The notes below the pieces were generated by a model. That model made no database searches. It saw only the letters and a program-made list of their open reading frames with translations, and was not told where the DNA came from. A stretch of 64,000 nucleotides of DNA from an uncultured Granulosicoccus sp. Its GTDB lineage: Bacteria > Pseudomonadota > Gammaproteobacteria > Granulosicoccales > Granulosicoccaceae. The number at the start of each line of letters is the position of its first letter. The first letter of the stretch is position 1. Below are positions 46,149-55,640 of this stretch, in pieces. Location of the stretch: contig CANMQI010000002.1 in NCBI GenBank assembly GCA_947499955.1, positions 310,001 to 374,000 of the forward strand, read 5' to 3'. The position numbers were made by a program, and so were the translations under genes.

Positions 46149-46493
46149 ATGACGCCGACCACGGTGTTCAAGTGCCTGAGCGATGAAACGCGCCTGTTGT
46201 GCCTGCTGCTGATCAGGCAGGAGGGTGAGTTATGCGTGTGTGAGCTGACGGCTTCTCTGGAGTTGAGTCAGCCGAAAGTCTCCAGGCACCTGGCGCAGTT
46301 GAAGGCCTGCCATCTGGTGACGGATCGCAGGCAGGGGCTTTGGAGCTTCTATAGCGTGCGTGACGATTTGCCGGCGTGGGTGACAAGTGTGCTGGACACG
46401 ACACTGGCTGGAAACCAGGTCAGTCTGGAACCGTGTCTGCGTAATCTTCAGGCGATGGGCTCACGCCCGGAACGGCAGGCCTGTTGCGACTGA
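46149..46493 (+). CDS. arsR: ArsR-family arsenic-responsive repressor
   Basis: 114-residue winged-helix metalloregulator. FKCLSDETRLLCLLLI is the N-terminal family motif, and ELCVCELTASLELSQPKVSRHLAQLK contains both the CxC arsenite-binding pair and the recognition helix. It should dissociate from DNA on binding trivalent arsenic. The C-terminal RQACCD ends in a vicinal Cys pair that could provide extra metal ligands. It is divergent from the GAPDH-arsJ operon and is likely to repress both. Confidence 0.95.
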   Translation: MTPTTVFKCLSDETRLLCLLLIRQEGELCVCELTASLELSQPKVSRHLAQLKACHLVTDRRQGLWSFYSVRDDLPAWVTSVLDTTLAGNQVSLEPCLRNLQAMGSRPERQACCD

Positions 46494-46587
46494 CAGGCAG
46501 GTAGGCCCTGTCAGGACGAGCTGTCACGAGGGCATGGTGCAAGGCAGGTTCACGCGGCCGGCAGAACGCTGCAATCTGCCACCTTGC

Positions 46588-47400
46588 TCATTTCTGGCAC
46601 TGACTGCAATAAAAACTGGCTCGCTGACCCAGCACCTGATGCTTGATGGGCGATTTACAGGCAGGGCAGGCCTTGCCGGTACGACCATAGACGTTCAGGG
46701 ACTGGGCGAAATACCCCGGGTTGCCATCACTGTTGGTGAAATCGCGCAAGGTTGTGCCGCCTTGCTTGATGGATCGGAGCAGGACATGCTTGATGGCCTC
46801 CACCAGGGCGAGCGCTTCGCGACGAGTGAGCCGATGCGCGGCACGTCCCGGCCGGATGCCTGCCATGAACAGGGCTTCACTGGCGTAGATGTTGCCGACG
46901 CCCACCACCACCTTGCTGTTCATGATGAAGTTCTTGATGCTGACCTGTCGCTTGCGAGACAGGGCGTACAGGTAGTCGGCATCAAAGTCACTGGCCAGGG
47001 GTTCCGGACCGAGGCTGGCCAGCAGGGTGTGAGTCGATTCACCAGCGCCCTGCCACAGGAAACAGCCAAAGCGACGCGGATCGTGAAAGCGCAGGATGGA
47101 GCCGGAAGCCAGTTCCAGTTCGATGTGATCATGCTTGCGTCGCTCTTCCTCAGGCGGGCAGATACGCAGACTGCCGGACATGCCCAGATGCACGATGGCG
47201 GTACCCGCGGCGACATCCAGCAACAGATACTTGCCGCGACGGGTCACTGACTCAACCGTTGCGCCTTGCAGGGCGTTGATCTCCTGTGGTACCGGCCAGC
47301 GCAGGTTGGGGTTGTGTACCGTGACCTGGCGGAAGGTCTTGCCAACCAGATGAGGCTGGATGCCGCGGCGTGTGGTTTCGACTTCGGGAAGTTCAGGCAT
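46588..47400 (-). CDS. mutM: Formamidopyrimidine-DNA glycosylase
   Basis: Base-excision repair enzyme that removes 8-oxoguanine and formamidopyrimidines. The mature N-terminus PELPEVETTRRG with catalytic Pro and Glu is intact, the Lys of YLLLDV-containing GKYLLLDV is near residue 60, and the C-terminal zinc finger has CPACKSPIKH and FYCSQCQ. The start ATG 47400 overlaps the stop of the DUF4340 gene by one base (TGATG), so it is the last gene of a five-gene transcript that starts with an ABC transporter. Confidence 0.97.
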   Translation of the reverse strand: MPELPEVETTRRGIQPHLVGKTFRQVTVHNPNLRWPVPQEINALQGATVESVTRRGKYLLLDVAAGTAIVHLGMSGSLRICPPEEERRKHDHIELELASGSILRFHDPRRFGCFLWQGAGESTHTLLASLGPEPLASDFDADYLYALSRKRQVSIKNFIMNSKVVVGVGNIYASEALFMAGIRPGRAAHRLTRREALALVEAIKHVLLRSIKQGGTTLRDFTNSDGNPGYFAQSLNVYGRTGKACPACKSPIKHQVLGQRASFYCSQCQK

Positions 47401-48218
47401 CAGGGAAAGACAGTGTCGGGAAGTGATGTTCGAGACAGTATGTAGGCGCACCCGGAGTTCTCAAAGCGGATGGCAACAAAGCGTTGAAAGTCGTGGAGCG
47501 TCAAGACACTGCTCTGACCGGCGATGTCGGCTGTCAGCTGGCGTGAACCGACGGCCGTCTCGGTATCGGCCAGTGGCCAGGCAACGATCTGCTGAGCCGT
47601 CAGCGTTCGCCACAGCGCCAGTGAATCAGGATCAAGCGCCGGTAGGGGACTGTTGTCCGTCTCAGAAGGCGCGGCATCGAGAGCCTCGAGCCCGTCAGGG
47701 AAGACCTCCAGTGTGGCCAGTGCGGAGAGTCCACCATTGAGCATTGACAGCAGCCACTCGGGTACGAATTCCACGCGCTCGCCACGTTGCAGGTAGCGAC
47801 GTTCTCCGGAGAGATCCGTGCCGCCCAGCGCCAGGCGCTGTTCATCCAGAAATACCAGTGCTTCGGGAGTGATCAGACCGGCAGCCTCCAGATCGACCTC
47901 GGAGCTGGCATAACTGTGGGAAGCCGGTGCCAGGGCATCCAGCAGGGGTTGCAGTCGTTGGCTGTTGGTCGGCAATTCGCACGGCTCGACGATGCGCCAC
48001 TGTTCATCAAGCTGTTTGCGCAGTGTGATGGCACTGAAGCCGGGTCGTTCGATACGCAGGCTCTGGCCGCTGGCAGGTCGGGTGCTTGCGAGTGGTGTCT
48101 GACGATGGTCGTTCCACCAGACGAGCGCGATGATGCCCAGCAGTATCATCAGCAGCATGCTGCCGAGGATCACCAGGCGACGAGTCTTTCGTGAGTGTGT
48201 CAGCGCAGGCCCGGGCAT
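47400..48218 (-). CDS. DUF4340 membrane-anchored protein
   Basis: 272-residue protein with one N-terminal membrane helix (LVILGSMLLMILLGIIALVWW) and a large periplasmic region. The arrangement fits DUF4340: LRIERPGFSAITLRKQ followed by WRIVEPCELPTNSQRLQPLLDAL. Such proteins are encoded with Gld-type ABC transporters, as here, but have no known function. It lies 67 bases after the GldG-like gene, with a hairpin in the gap, and is coupled to mutM. Confidence 0.8.
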   Translation of the reverse strand: MPGPALTHSRKTRRLVILGSMLLMILLGIIALVWWNDHRQTPLASTRPASGQSLRIERPGFSAITLRKQLDEQWRIVEPCELPTNSQRLQPLLDALAPASHSYASSEVDLEAAGLITPEALVFLDEQRLALGGTDLSGERRYLQRGERVEFVPEWLLSMLNGGLSALATLEVFPDGLEALDAAPSETDNSPLPALDPDSLALWRTLTAQQIVAWPLADTETAVGSRQLTADIAGQSSVLTLHDFQRFVAIRFENSGCAYILSRTSLPDTVFP

Positions 48219-48252
48219 GAATGAGGTGTCATGTATGCGTTGTTTTCAGGCA

Positions 48253-48271
48253 CCCCGTGATGCACGGGGTA
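48253..48271 (-). repeat. Hairpin inside the ABC operon
   Basis: ACCCCGTG (48253-48260) and CACGGGGT (48264-48271) form an eight-base perfect stem with a three-base loop in the gap between the GldG-like and DUF4340 genes. No T-run follows, so it may stabilise mRNA ends or reduce downstream expression rather than terminate. Confidence 0.5.
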
Positions 48272-48285
48272 GTGGCGCTACTCTA

Positions 48286-49617
48286 TCACCTGCGCCGTCG
48301 CCAGCGCACAATGGCGGCGATCAGCAGCAGCAGGGCAGGCAGGCCGGCAAGGTAGAGAGCACTGATGAGCACGATGCTGCGATTGTCCAGTTGCAGCTCG
48401 CTGTCGGGCGCTTTGTGCGTCACGAACTCCAGGGCGTCAGATTCACCCGTGAGCCACAGTATCAGTGACTCGGTAAAGGCCTTGTTGGCACCGTTATCAA
48501 GAAACTGTGAGGCGGCGAAATCGGCATCACCCAGCACCGCGATGCGCTGTGTGCCCTGTGCGCGTGGGCGCTCGATGCTGATGCCCAGCATCAAGGGTCC
48601 GGCCACTTCGGCCGTGTTCTCGTCATACTGGATGGCGCCCGTGAGCGCGCCGGTCTCTGTCCAGCTGGAAGCCGGGGTTTGCAGCAGTGGCAGGGTTTCC
48701 TGCCCGGCCAGGGGGGTGACCGACAGGGCAGAAGCCTGTGGTAACAGGATGGGGCTACTCAGTCGGTCCGTCACCGGATGAGCGGGAAATCGATCCAGCA
48801 ATACGAAATCAGGTGACTGCGCATTGAGTGCCTGGCTGTCATTGTCGATCACTCTGCCAGGCAGCGTATCGACACCCAGCTGGTCTGCCAGCAACTGCAA
48901 GCCAGGCCCTGCAGGAGCATCGTTCGGTATTTCGCTGAGCCACAGGAAATTGCCGCCGCGCAGCAGATAGTCATTGATGCTGGCAATTTCGCCGGGAAAA
49001 TAGGGGCGTCTGGGCGCTGCCAGCACGACGAGATCGATGTCATCGGCCAGACGCGGCTGGCTGACCAGGCTCACTTCTCGGCTGACCAGGCCGATGGCCT
49101 CAAGCTCGGTAGCGATGCGGCTCCAGCCGTCATTGTCACCGCGGGTGGGGCTGCGTTCGTCATGACCGGTAATGAAGACGATGTCGCGCTCGCCTTCGCG
49201 GTTCAGCAGACGCAGACTGTCCACCAGTGTGCGTTCCGAGAGCGTCTGCAGTCGTTGTTCACGCCCCGCGGTTCGTAGAATCAGTTCTCCACCCGGTGCT
49301 GCATCGAGTGCGCGTGCGGCGGCAGGGTCGGTCTCGGGGTTGATGAATCGCAATTGCAGGTCGGGCTTGACGGCCTGAAAGCGCGAGACCAGAGCCCGCA
49401 CACCGGCTTGCTGTGCTGCGTCAGGGCCGAGTACGGCGATCAGCTCCACCGGCTTGTCCAGTGCCTGTAGCACGTCGATGGTTGCCGGGGTCAGGCTGTG
49501 GCGGTCGTTGGCTGTGACATCGAACGCGGTGCTGAAGCGCTGCGATAGCCAGCCAAGGGCCAGCACGATGCACAGCAGCAGCAGCGACAGTACGACATGC
49601 AATCTTGACGTGTTCAC
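48286..49617 (-). CDS. GldG-like ABC auxiliary protein
   Basis: 443-residue protein with an N-terminal helix (LHVVLSLLLLCIVLALGW), a periplasmic Gld/IFT52-like domain and a C-terminal helix (IVLISALYLAGLPALLLLIAAIV). FDVTANDRHSLTPATIDVLQALDKPVEL is the family opening, followed by LVSRFQAVKPDLQLRFINPETDP and IVFITGHDERSP. The start is a GTG at 49617 overlapping the permease stop (GTGA); the longer open frame upstream lies inside the permease gene. Function outside gliding bacteria is unknown. Confidence 0.88.
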   Translation of the reverse strand: MNTSRLHVVLSLLLLCIVLALGWLSQRFSTAFDVTANDRHSLTPATIDVLQALDKPVELIAVLGPDAAQQAGVRALVSRFQAVKPDLQLRFINPETDPAAARALDAAPGGELILRTAGREQRLQTLSERTLVDSLRLLNREGERDIVFITGHDERSPTRGDNDGWSRIATELEAIGLVSREVSLVSQPRLADDIDLVVLAAPRRPYFPGEIASINDYLLRGGNFLWLSEIPNDAPAGPGLQLLADQLGVDTLPGRVIDNDSQALNAQSPDFVLLDRFPAHPVTDRLSSPILLPQASALSVTPLAGQETLPLLQTPASSWTETGALTGAIQYDENTAEVAGPLMLGISIERPRAQGTQRIAVLGDADFAASQFLDNGANKAFTESLILWLTGESDALEFVTHKAPDSELQLDNRSIVLISALYLAGLPALLLLIAAIVRWRRRR

Positions 49618-50369
49618 GGCTGTCCCTTCTGTCTGAGTGAGTCCAGACGGATGATGGTCAGTCCCAGAAACAGCGCTGTCATCAAGGCGAAGAAGGCGAT
49701 ATTGCGAGTCTGCACATAACCTTGAAAGAAGCCGTGGAGATGGGTGGCGATGGACAGATCGGTCAGGCCCTGCAGTGGCAGCGTATCGCCGCCGGCACTG
49801 CCGAGCATCCAGGAAATGAAGAGCAGGGCAAGACTTGCCACGATGGCAATCAGTGAATGCCGGGTCAGAGAGGAGAAGTAGATGCCGCAGGCGGTACAGG
49901 CTGCCGTGCATAACGAAAGCCCGAGACCTGCCGACAGCAACAGCGGCCAGTCAATCGGGGTCATCAACTGCATGATTCCCAACATGCCGATCGCCAGTAT
50001 CACGCTCAGCAGCAATACGGTGTACACGCCGAGGAACTTGCCCAGGGTCAGAGAGACGGCGCTGACGGGTGAGGATTGCCACAGTGCATAGGTCTGATGA
50101 CGAAACTCATCGCTGAAACTGCGCATGGCAAACAGAGGGGCTGCCAGAGTGAAGGCCAGCGCCAGGGGTTCCAGATAACGCACGCTCATGAAACCGGTCA
50201 GGCCTACCGGGTGGTCCTGCAGAGCCAATCGGGCCTGTACCGACAGAAAGACTTCAAGCTGTTTGAGAAACTGAAAGCCGAACAGGCCGGCCAGCAAGGC
50301 CATGATGATCCACACCTGCATGCTGCGCAGCAGGCTGGCGCCTTCATGGCGCGCGATGATGCCGATCAT
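49614..50369 (-). CDS. ABC-2 type permease, GldF-like
   Basis: 251-residue membrane protein with six hydrophobic helices. The large first loop contains AAPLFAMRSFSDEFRHQTYALWQSSPVSAVSLTLGKFLG, which is the ABC-2 permease signature region. It forms a transporter with the adjacent ATPase. The start overlaps the ATPase stop by four bases. Confidence 0.9.
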   Translation of the reverse strand: MIGIIARHEGASLLRSMQVWIIMALLAGLFGFQFLKQLEVFLSVQARLALQDHPVGLTGFMSVRYLEPLALAFTLAAPLFAMRSFSDEFRHQTYALWQSSPVSAVSLTLGKFLGVYTVLLLSVILAIGMLGIMQLMTPIDWPLLLSAGLGLSLCTAACTACGIYFSSLTRHSLIAIVASLALLFISWMLGSAGGDTLPLQGLTDLSIATHLHGFFQGYVQTRNIAFFALMTALFLGLTIIRLDSLRQKGQP

Positions 50370-51121
50370 GAGGTGGCCTCCTGAAAGACGGTTTCCAGAT
50401 CGTCGCCGCTGCAGGGGCGGTCGGCCACCAGCCGCCCCGAGTGAATGATGGCCACTCGGTTGCAGGTGGCCTTGACCTCGGCCAGCAGGTGGGTGGAAAA
50501 GATGATGGTCTGGTTTCTGCCGATGTCACTGATCAGCTGTCTCATGCCTTCCATCTGTTGCGGGTCCAGCCCGTTGGCGGGTTCATCGAGCAGTACGACA
50601 GCAGGTTCGTGAATCAGTGCCTGCGCCAGCCCGATGCGTTGCCGAAAACCTTTCGACAGTGTGCCGATGATCTTGCGCCTGACATCGCCCAGAGCGCATT
50701 GATCGATGATGCAGGACAGGCGTCTGGCTGTGTTTGCCCGGTCAAGGCCGCGGATGCGGCCGGTCAGTGTCAGGTATTCGTTGACGCGCATGTCGTCATA
50801 CAGCGGTGGCTGATCGGGCAGGTAGCCGATCTGCGCCCGAGCCTGCAATGGATTGTCGGACATGGAATAGCCATTGACCTGCACGCTGCCGGCATCCGGT
50901 ACCAGTGCACCGCAGAGCAGGCGCAAGGTGGTGGATTTGCCGGCGCCATTGAGCCCCAGCAAGCCGACAATGTCGCCACGCTGCAGGCTCAGGGAAATAT
51001 CCGCGACACCGGCATCACTGGCATGACGCAAGCTCAGCGAGTGAGCGTCGAGCAGGGGCGCGCCGATGTCGGCCGGCGTTGCGTTGCCTGCCTGGGCAGA
51101 GTCGGGTGTGTGCAGAGCCAT
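50366..51121 (-). CDS. ABC transporter ATP-binding protein, GldA-like
   Basis: 251-residue ABC ATPase. The Walker A motif is GLNGAGKSTTLRLL, the ABC signature LSKGFRQRIGLAQAL and the Walker B VVLLDEPANGLDP, with the switch His in FSTHLL. The QxGYLPDQPPLY loop is typical of the ABC-2 exporter class. It is the first gene of the operon, which continues with permease, GldG-like, DUF4340 and mutM, and is divergent from the desaturase gene. Confidence 0.93.
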   Translation of the reverse strand: MALHTPDSAQAGNATPADIGAPLLDAHSLSLRHASDAGVADISLSLQRGDIVGLLGLNGAGKSTTLRLLCGALVPDAGSVQVNGYSMSDNPLQARAQIGYLPDQPPLYDDMRVNEYLTLTGRIRGLDRANTARRLSCIIDQCALGDVRRKIIGTLSKGFRQRIGLAQALIHEPAVVLLDEPANGLDPQQMEGMRQLISDIGRNQTIIFSTHLLAEVKATCNRVAIIHSGRLVADRPCSGDDLETVFQEATS

Positions 51122-51363
51122 GTCCTGAGTTCGTCGGAGCCAGAGTATAGAAGAGTGGTGGGGCAGCCTTTGCTTCTGCAGCAGTTATGCCGCTTTGCCA
51201 TTGTCCGCCTCTTCAGTATGAATGATGAAGGATTATTGCCCATTGCGTGCTGAGCAAACAGCAATGCATACCGGGGCGACAGACGTTTACCGAGCGCGTC
51301 ACCCCATTGACGAATGGATTGTGTAAGGTGTCTGCATCATTGATTTTTCGAGAGGTCGAGAGC

Positions 51364-52545
51364 TTGTTTCTATTAGGTTTCTGGGATGTATCCGTCTGGA
51401 CGCTCGTGGCCTGGACAGCCATCAGCTGTCATATCACGCTACTGTCCATGACGCTCTATCTGCACCGTAGCCAGGCGCATCGATCGGTGGATCTGCACCC
51501 CGTATTACAGCACTTCTTTCGCTTCTGGCTCTGGCTGACAACCGGTACGAATACCAAGGAATGGGTGTCCGTGCATCGCAAGCATCACGCTCGCTGCGAA
51601 GGTCCTGAAGATCCCCACAGCCCGCAGGTGTATGGCATCAGGAAGGTGCTGCTGGAAGGCGCCGAGTTGTACCGGGAGGCGGCGGATGACAAGGAGAATC
51701 TGAAGAAATTCGGTTTCGGTACGCCTGATGACTGGATGGAACGCCATGTCTATTCGCGTTGCGCGATGGGCGGCATCACGCTTCTGGCCATTATCGAATT
51801 CATCCTGTTCGGCCTTTCGGGTATCGCGGTCTTTGCCATCCAGATGTTGTGTATTCCGGTGCTGGCGGCGGGTGTCATCAATGGCCTGGCGCACTTCTGG
51901 GGCTATCGCAATTTCGAAACCGATGATGCGGCAACCAATCTGACGCCCGTTGCCGCCATCATCTGCGGTGAGGAGCTGCACAACAATCATCACGCGTATC
52001 CGTCCTCGGCCCGTTTTGCTCTGCGTCGCTGGGAGCTGGATCTGGGCTGGGTCTACTTGCGGGTGTTCAGTTTTCTGGGACTGGCGAAGATCCGGCGTGT
52101 GGCTCCTCGGCCAAGGTTCGATGCCGACAAGACCGTCATGGACATCGATACGGTCAAGGCCATCATCTCGAGTCGCCTGCATGTCATGGAAAGCTACGCT
52201 CGCAAGGTAGTGAAGCCGACGCACGCCATCGAGTTGAGAGCCTCCACCGAGAATCGCCGTACATTGCGTGAAGCTGGCCGGGACCTGCTGAAGGTCGATC
52301 ACTTGCTGGATGAGGCTGCCCGCATGCGCGTCTCGGCAGCGCTGTCCACCAGCGAGACGCTCAATACCGTCTACGAACTGCAGAATGAGTTGCAGGAGAT
52401 CTGGCACAAGGCGGGCGCCAGTCAGGAAGCGTTGTTACAGGCCTTGCAGGACTGGTGCAAGCAGGCCGAGGCCACGGGCATCGACTGTCTGCAGGAGTTC
52501 GCGGCCCGGTTGCGCGGTTATCACCTGAAGCCGTTCAACGGTTAG
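51364..52545 (+). CDS. Acyl-CoA/fatty-acid delta-9 desaturase
   Basis: Membrane di-iron desaturase that introduces a double bond in acyl chains. The three His boxes are seen: HRSQAH, HRKHH and HNNHH, with ETDDAATNLTPVAAIICGEEL before the last. The hydrophobic core fits four helices. The C-terminal 150 residues after the enzyme core form a charged, mainly helical tail that is longer than in many homologues. I chose TTG 51364, which is preceded by AGAGGT seven bases upstream and begins at the family N-terminus (LFLLGFWDVSVW); GTG 51247 would add 39 residues with no similarity. Confidence 0.9.
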   Translation: MFLLGFWDVSVWTLVAWTAISCHITLLSMTLYLHRSQAHRSVDLHPVLQHFFRFWLWLTTGTNTKEWVSVHRKHHARCEGPEDPHSPQVYGIRKVLLEGAELYREAADDKENLKKFGFGTPDDWMERHVYSRCAMGGITLLAIIEFILFGLSGIAVFAIQMLCIPVLAAGVINGLAHFWGYRNFETDDAATNLTPVAAIICGEELHNNHHAYPSSARFALRRWELDLGWVYLRVFSFLGLAKIRRVAPRPRFDADKTVMDIDTVKAIISSRLHVMESYARKVVKPTHAIELRASTENRRTLREAGRDLLKVDHLLDEAARMRVSAALSTSETLNTVYELQNELQEIWHKAGASQEALLQALQDWCKQAEATGIDCLQEFAARLRGYHLKPFNG

Positions 52546-52618
52546 TTGACTCAGGCTGTGCCGGAATTCAGGTTCCGGTGCAGCCACACTCATCGAGTAG
52601 TACGAATACGACAGACAC

Positions 52619-52643
52619 AAAAAAGCCCGGTCATTGCCGGGCC
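52619..52643 (-). terminator. Intrinsic terminator after rpmG
   Basis: Read on the minus strand GCCCGG, a six-base loop and CCGGGC are followed by TTTTTT (52624-52619). It ends the rpmB-rpmG transcript 30 bases after the rpmG stop. The plus strand side is followed by CTTTCT and may slow transcription from the desaturase gene. Confidence 0.93.
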
Positions 52644-52672
52644 TTTCTGTGTCTTGCTGGAAGGATCAGGAA

Positions 52673-52828
52673 TTACTTGATCTTTGCTTCCTTGTACATG
52701 ACGTGCTTTCGAACAACTGGATCGAATTTCTTCATTTCCAGCTTGCCAGTCATGGTTCGCTTGTTCTTGGACGTTGTGTAGAAGTGTCCAGTGCCCGCTG
52801 AGGACACCATCTTGATCTTGTCTCGCAT
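52673..52828 (-). CDS. rpmG: 50S ribosomal protein L33
   Basis: 51-residue basic ribosomal protein. The translation begins [20 protein letters not shown] and continues [17 protein letters not shown] to end VMYKEAKIK, which is a typical L33 of the form lacking the Cys zinc ligands. It follows rpmB by 56 bases on the same strand and precedes a strong terminator. Confidence 0.96.
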   Translation of the reverse strand: MRDKIKMVSSAGTGHFYTTSKNKRTMTGKLEMKKFDPVVRKHVMYKEAKIK

Positions 52829-52884
52829 GATTCAGATTCGGTTGGGGCTCGTTTGCAAAGGCGCAGAGCAAAAAAGACGGTGGC

Positions 52885-53121
52885 TTATACTTTCTCGCCG
52901 CGTGAACGCAGTTCCTGAAGAACTGTGTCGATGCCGCGCTTGTCGATCACGCGCATGCCGCTGGAAGAAACTCGCAAGGATACAAACCGCTTTTCAGCAG
53001 CCACCCAGAAACGATGGGTGTGCAGATTGGGCAGGAAGCGACGCTTACGCCGATTCTTGGCGTGCGACACGTTATTACCTGACATTGGGCTCTTGCCGGT
53101 GACCTGGCAGACTCTGGACAT
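52885..53121 (-). CDS. rpmB: 50S ribosomal protein L28
   Basis: 78-residue ribosomal protein of the large subunit. [33 protein letters not shown] is a near-universal N-terminus for this family and the length is normal. It begins the rpmB-rpmG operon and is divergent from folB. Confidence 0.98.
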   Translation of the reverse strand: MSRVCQVTGKSPMSGNNVSHAKNRRKRRFLPNLHTHRFWVAAEKRFVSLRVSSSGMRVIDKRGIDTVLQELRSRGEKV

Positions 53122-53165
53122 GCGAAACTACTCCGAATATGGATTGTACTGCGCTTAGCCTGCGA

Positions 53166-53194
53166 AGTGTAGCGAATACCTGGCCAGTTCTCAA
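53166..53194 (-). promoter_or_regulatory. Predicted sigma-70 promoter for rpmB-rpmG
   Basis: On the minus strand TTGAGA (53194-53189), 17 bases, then TACACT (53171-53166). Transcription would start about 40 bases before the rpmB ATG, a good fit for a ribosomal protein operon. Confidence 0.6.
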
Positions 53195-53240
53195 GGGGGC
53201 AAGGGCTACTATTTTCACATTAACGGAAATGAAACGTAAA

Positions 53241-53603
53241 ATGGATCGCATATTCATCAAGAATCTGCAGATAGACACCGTTATCGGCATCTATGACTGG
53301 GAACGTAGCCGGCGTCAGCGAGTGGTGCTCGATCTGGAAATGTCCGCCGATATCGCGCGCGCTGCCAGAGCCGAGGACGTGGAATCGACACTGAACTACA
53401 AGACCTTGTCCGATGAGCTCATCAGTTACATCGAAAACAGCGAGTTCCAGTTGATTGAAACCCTGGCCGAGAACGTCACCCGGATCATTCGCGAGGATTA
53501 CGGTGTGCAGTGGGTCAAGTTGACGCTGCATAAACCTGATGCCCTGGCTGGCAACACCGATGTGGGCGTCATCATCGAACGAGGAGAGCGGCCGGATGAC
53601 TGA
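53241..53603 (+). CDS. folB: Dihydroneopterin aldolase
   Basis: 120-residue enzyme of folate biosynthesis that splits 7,8-dihydroneopterin to 6-hydroxymethyl-7,8-dihydropterin and glycolaldehyde. IFIKNLQIDTVIGIYDWERSRRQRVVLDLEM is the family N-terminus. LNYKTLSDELISYIENSEFQLIETLAENV follows and holds the pterin-binding Glu, with the conserved Lys in KLTLHKPDAL. ATG 53241 gives the normal length; ATG 53229 is also possible. It overlaps the next start by eight bases. Confidence 0.95.
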   Translation: MDRIFIKNLQIDTVIGIYDWERSRRQRVVLDLEMSADIARAARAEDVESTLNYKTLSDELISYIENSEFQLIETLAENVTRIIREDYGVQWVKLTLHKPDALAGNTDVGVIIERGERPDD

Positions 53604-54753
53604 ACTACCGCAGCCCGATGCCAACGCCCGGGCGCACAGTGAGCGCCTGCGCCAGGCGTTGCTGGAACGCATACGTCAGCAGGGCGCGTTGTCCTTTGCC
53701 GACTACATGGAGCAGGTACTGTATGAGCCGGGTCTGGGCTATTACATGGCAGGTGCCGCCAAATTCGGCGAAGAAGGCGATTTCATCACGGCCCCCGAAG
53801 TCTCGCCGCTGTTCGGTGCAACACTGGCCAATGAGATACGGGGGGTGCTGTTGCACACCGGCGGTGGCATTCTGGAATTCGGTGCTGGCAGTGGCAAGCT
53901 GGCGCTGAGCATCCTGCAGGCACTGTCTGATGTCGACGATCTGACCTACACCATCATGGAGCCCAGTGCCGAACTGGTCAGCCGCCAACAGCAATTGCTG
54001 CGCGAAGCGCTGGACGCGTCGGTTTTCCAGCGAATTCGCTGGCTCGACGCGCTGCCGGATGCCTTCACCGGCGTCATCGTGGCCAATGAGGTCATGGATG
54101 CGCTACCGGTGGAGCGGTTTCGCAAGAGCGATGGCAAGGTGATGCAATTGTGTGTCAACGACAGCCTTGAAACCGTCAGCCAGGCCGCCGGTGACACTCT
54201 GCAGGCGGCAGTCGACGCCATCGAGGATGATCTGGGCGAGCCGTTGTTCGACGGCTATCAGTCGGAAGTGTGTCTGCTGCTCAAGCCCTGGTTGGCTAGC
54301 CTGTCGCAGACACTGACTCGGGGAGTCGTACTGCTGATCGACTACGGATACCCGCGGCGCGAATACTATCTGCCGGAACGGGTACAGGGAACACTGGCCT
54401 GCTACTACAGGCACAGGACTCATGACAACCCCTTTCAGTGGCCGGGCCTGCAGGACATCACGGCGCATGTGGATTTTACGGCCGTAGCGGAGGCGGCTGT
54501 CGCTCAGGAGCTTGATCTGCTGGGCTATGCATCGCAGTCAGCCTTTCTTCTGGACAATCAGCTGCTGGATCTGATGGGGCAGGAAAGTGCCCGAAGTGAG
54601 AGCGACATGCAGAAGATTGCCCTGGCGCGCGCGGTCAAGACGCTTACGCTTCCTGGTGAAATGGGCGAACGGTTTCAGGTAATGGCGCTGGGTAGAGGCT
54701 ATGATCTGCGCCTTCAGGGATTCAGCACGCAGGATCTGTCCTACCGGCTGTAG
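53596..54753 (+). CDS. MidA/NDUFAF7-family SAM methyltransferase
   Basis: 385-residue SAM-dependent methyltransferase of the COG1565 family. Conserved stretches are [46 protein letters not shown] near the start, the SAM loop [16 protein letters not shown], and [19 protein letters not shown] with [16 protein letters not shown] further on. Mitochondrial NDUFAF7 dimethylates an Arg of complex I; the bacterial target is unknown. The start overlaps folB. Confidence 0.92.
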   Translation: MTELPQPDANARAHSERLRQALLERIRQQGALSFADYMEQVLYEPGLGYYMAGAAKFGEEGDFITAPEVSPLFGATLANEIRGVLLHTGGGILEFGAGSGKLALSILQALSDVDDLTYTIMEPSAELVSRQQQLLREALDASVFQRIRWLDALPDAFTGVIVANEVMDALPVERFRKSDGKVMQLCVNDSLETVSQAAGDTLQAAVDAIEDDLGEPLFDGYQSEVCLLLKPWLASLSQTLTRGVVLLIDYGYPRREYYLPERVQGTLACYYRHRTHDNPFQWPGLQDITAHVDFTAVAEAAVAQELDLLGYASQSAFLLDNQLLDLMGQESARSESDMQKIALARAVKTLTLPGEMGERFQVMALGRGYDLRLQGFSTQDLSYRL

Positions 54754-54820
54754 TTCCCTTCCGATCAGCGTCGCCCGTGCGCTTCACCGACTTTGCGCAT
54801 GGCATCAGGGTACGTCTCTC

Positions 54821-55618
54821 ATGGAATTAATGCATATCGTCTGGTTGGCTCTGGTGCAGGGGCTGACCGAGTTTCTACCGGTGTCCAGTTCGGCACACCT
54901 GATTCTGGTGCCGAGCCTGCTGGGCTGGCCGGACCAGGGGCTGGCCTTCGATGTCGCCGTGCATCTGGGTACCCTGATAGCCGTGCTGGCCTATTTCCGT
55001 CGCGATATCGTGACCCTGTTTCTGGCCTGGGTCGAGTCCATGGCTCGCCGCCAGATGACCCCCGAGGCCCGCCTGGCCTGGGGTGTCATTCTGGGCACCA
55101 TTCCCGCAGGACTGGTCGGTCTGGCCTTCAAGGATTTCATCGAGATCAACCTGCGCTCACCTCTGGTCATTGCCACGACCACCATCATCTTCGGTCTGTT
55201 GTTATGGGTCGCTGACAAGCGCAGCAAGCTGGTTCGCAACGAGTACAGTCTGGGCTGGCAGGATTTTCTGGTTATCGGCGGTGCGCAGGCAATGGCACTG
55301 ATCCCGGGCACATCGCGCTCGGGCATCACCATTACCGCCGGATTGCTGCTGGGCCTGACCCGCCAGGCGGCTGCCCGTTACTCCTTCCTGCTGTCCATCC
55401 CCATCATCGTGCTCTCCGGTCTCAGTGTGACCAAGGATCTGGTTGAGTCAGCAGTCCCGGTCGACTGGCAGGCGCTGTTCCTGGGAACGCTCATTGCCGC
55501 CATCAGCGCCTTTGTCTGCATCCATTATTTTCTGGCTTTCATCAACCGCATCGGCATGACACCGTTCGTGATCTACCGACTCTTGCTGGGTGTCCTGCTG
55601 TTCTGGGTCTTTCTGTAG
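54821..55618 (+). CDS. uppP: Undecaprenyl-diphosphate phosphatase
   Basis: Membrane phosphatase of 265 residues that recycles undecaprenyl pyrophosphate to the monophosphate carrier for cell-wall synthesis. The two catalytic regions are clear: [20 protein letters not shown] with the key Glu, and [27 protein letters not shown] with the catalytic Arg. It has about eight helices. ATG 54821 gives the standard length; the longer frame runs into the preceding gene. Confidence 0.97.
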   Translation: MELMHIVWLALVQGLTEFLPVSSSAHLILVPSLLGWPDQGLAFDVAVHLGTLIAVLAYFRRDIVTLFLAWVESMARRQMTPEARLAWGVILGTIPAGLVGLAFKDFIEINLRSPLVIATTTIIFGLLLWVADKRSKLVRNEYSLGWQDFLVIGGAQAMALIPGTSRSGITITAGLLLGLTRQAAARYSFLLSIPIIVLSGLSVTKDLVESAVPVDWQALFLGTLIAAISAFVCIHYFLAFINRIGMTPFVIYRLLLGVLLFWVFL

Positions 55619-55640
55619 ATCCATGACAGTCGGCCGGCAT

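Noticed and set aside
51505..52407. 300-codon open frame antisense to the desaturase
   Set aside because: The plus strand shows all three His boxes; the minus frame has no recognisable features.
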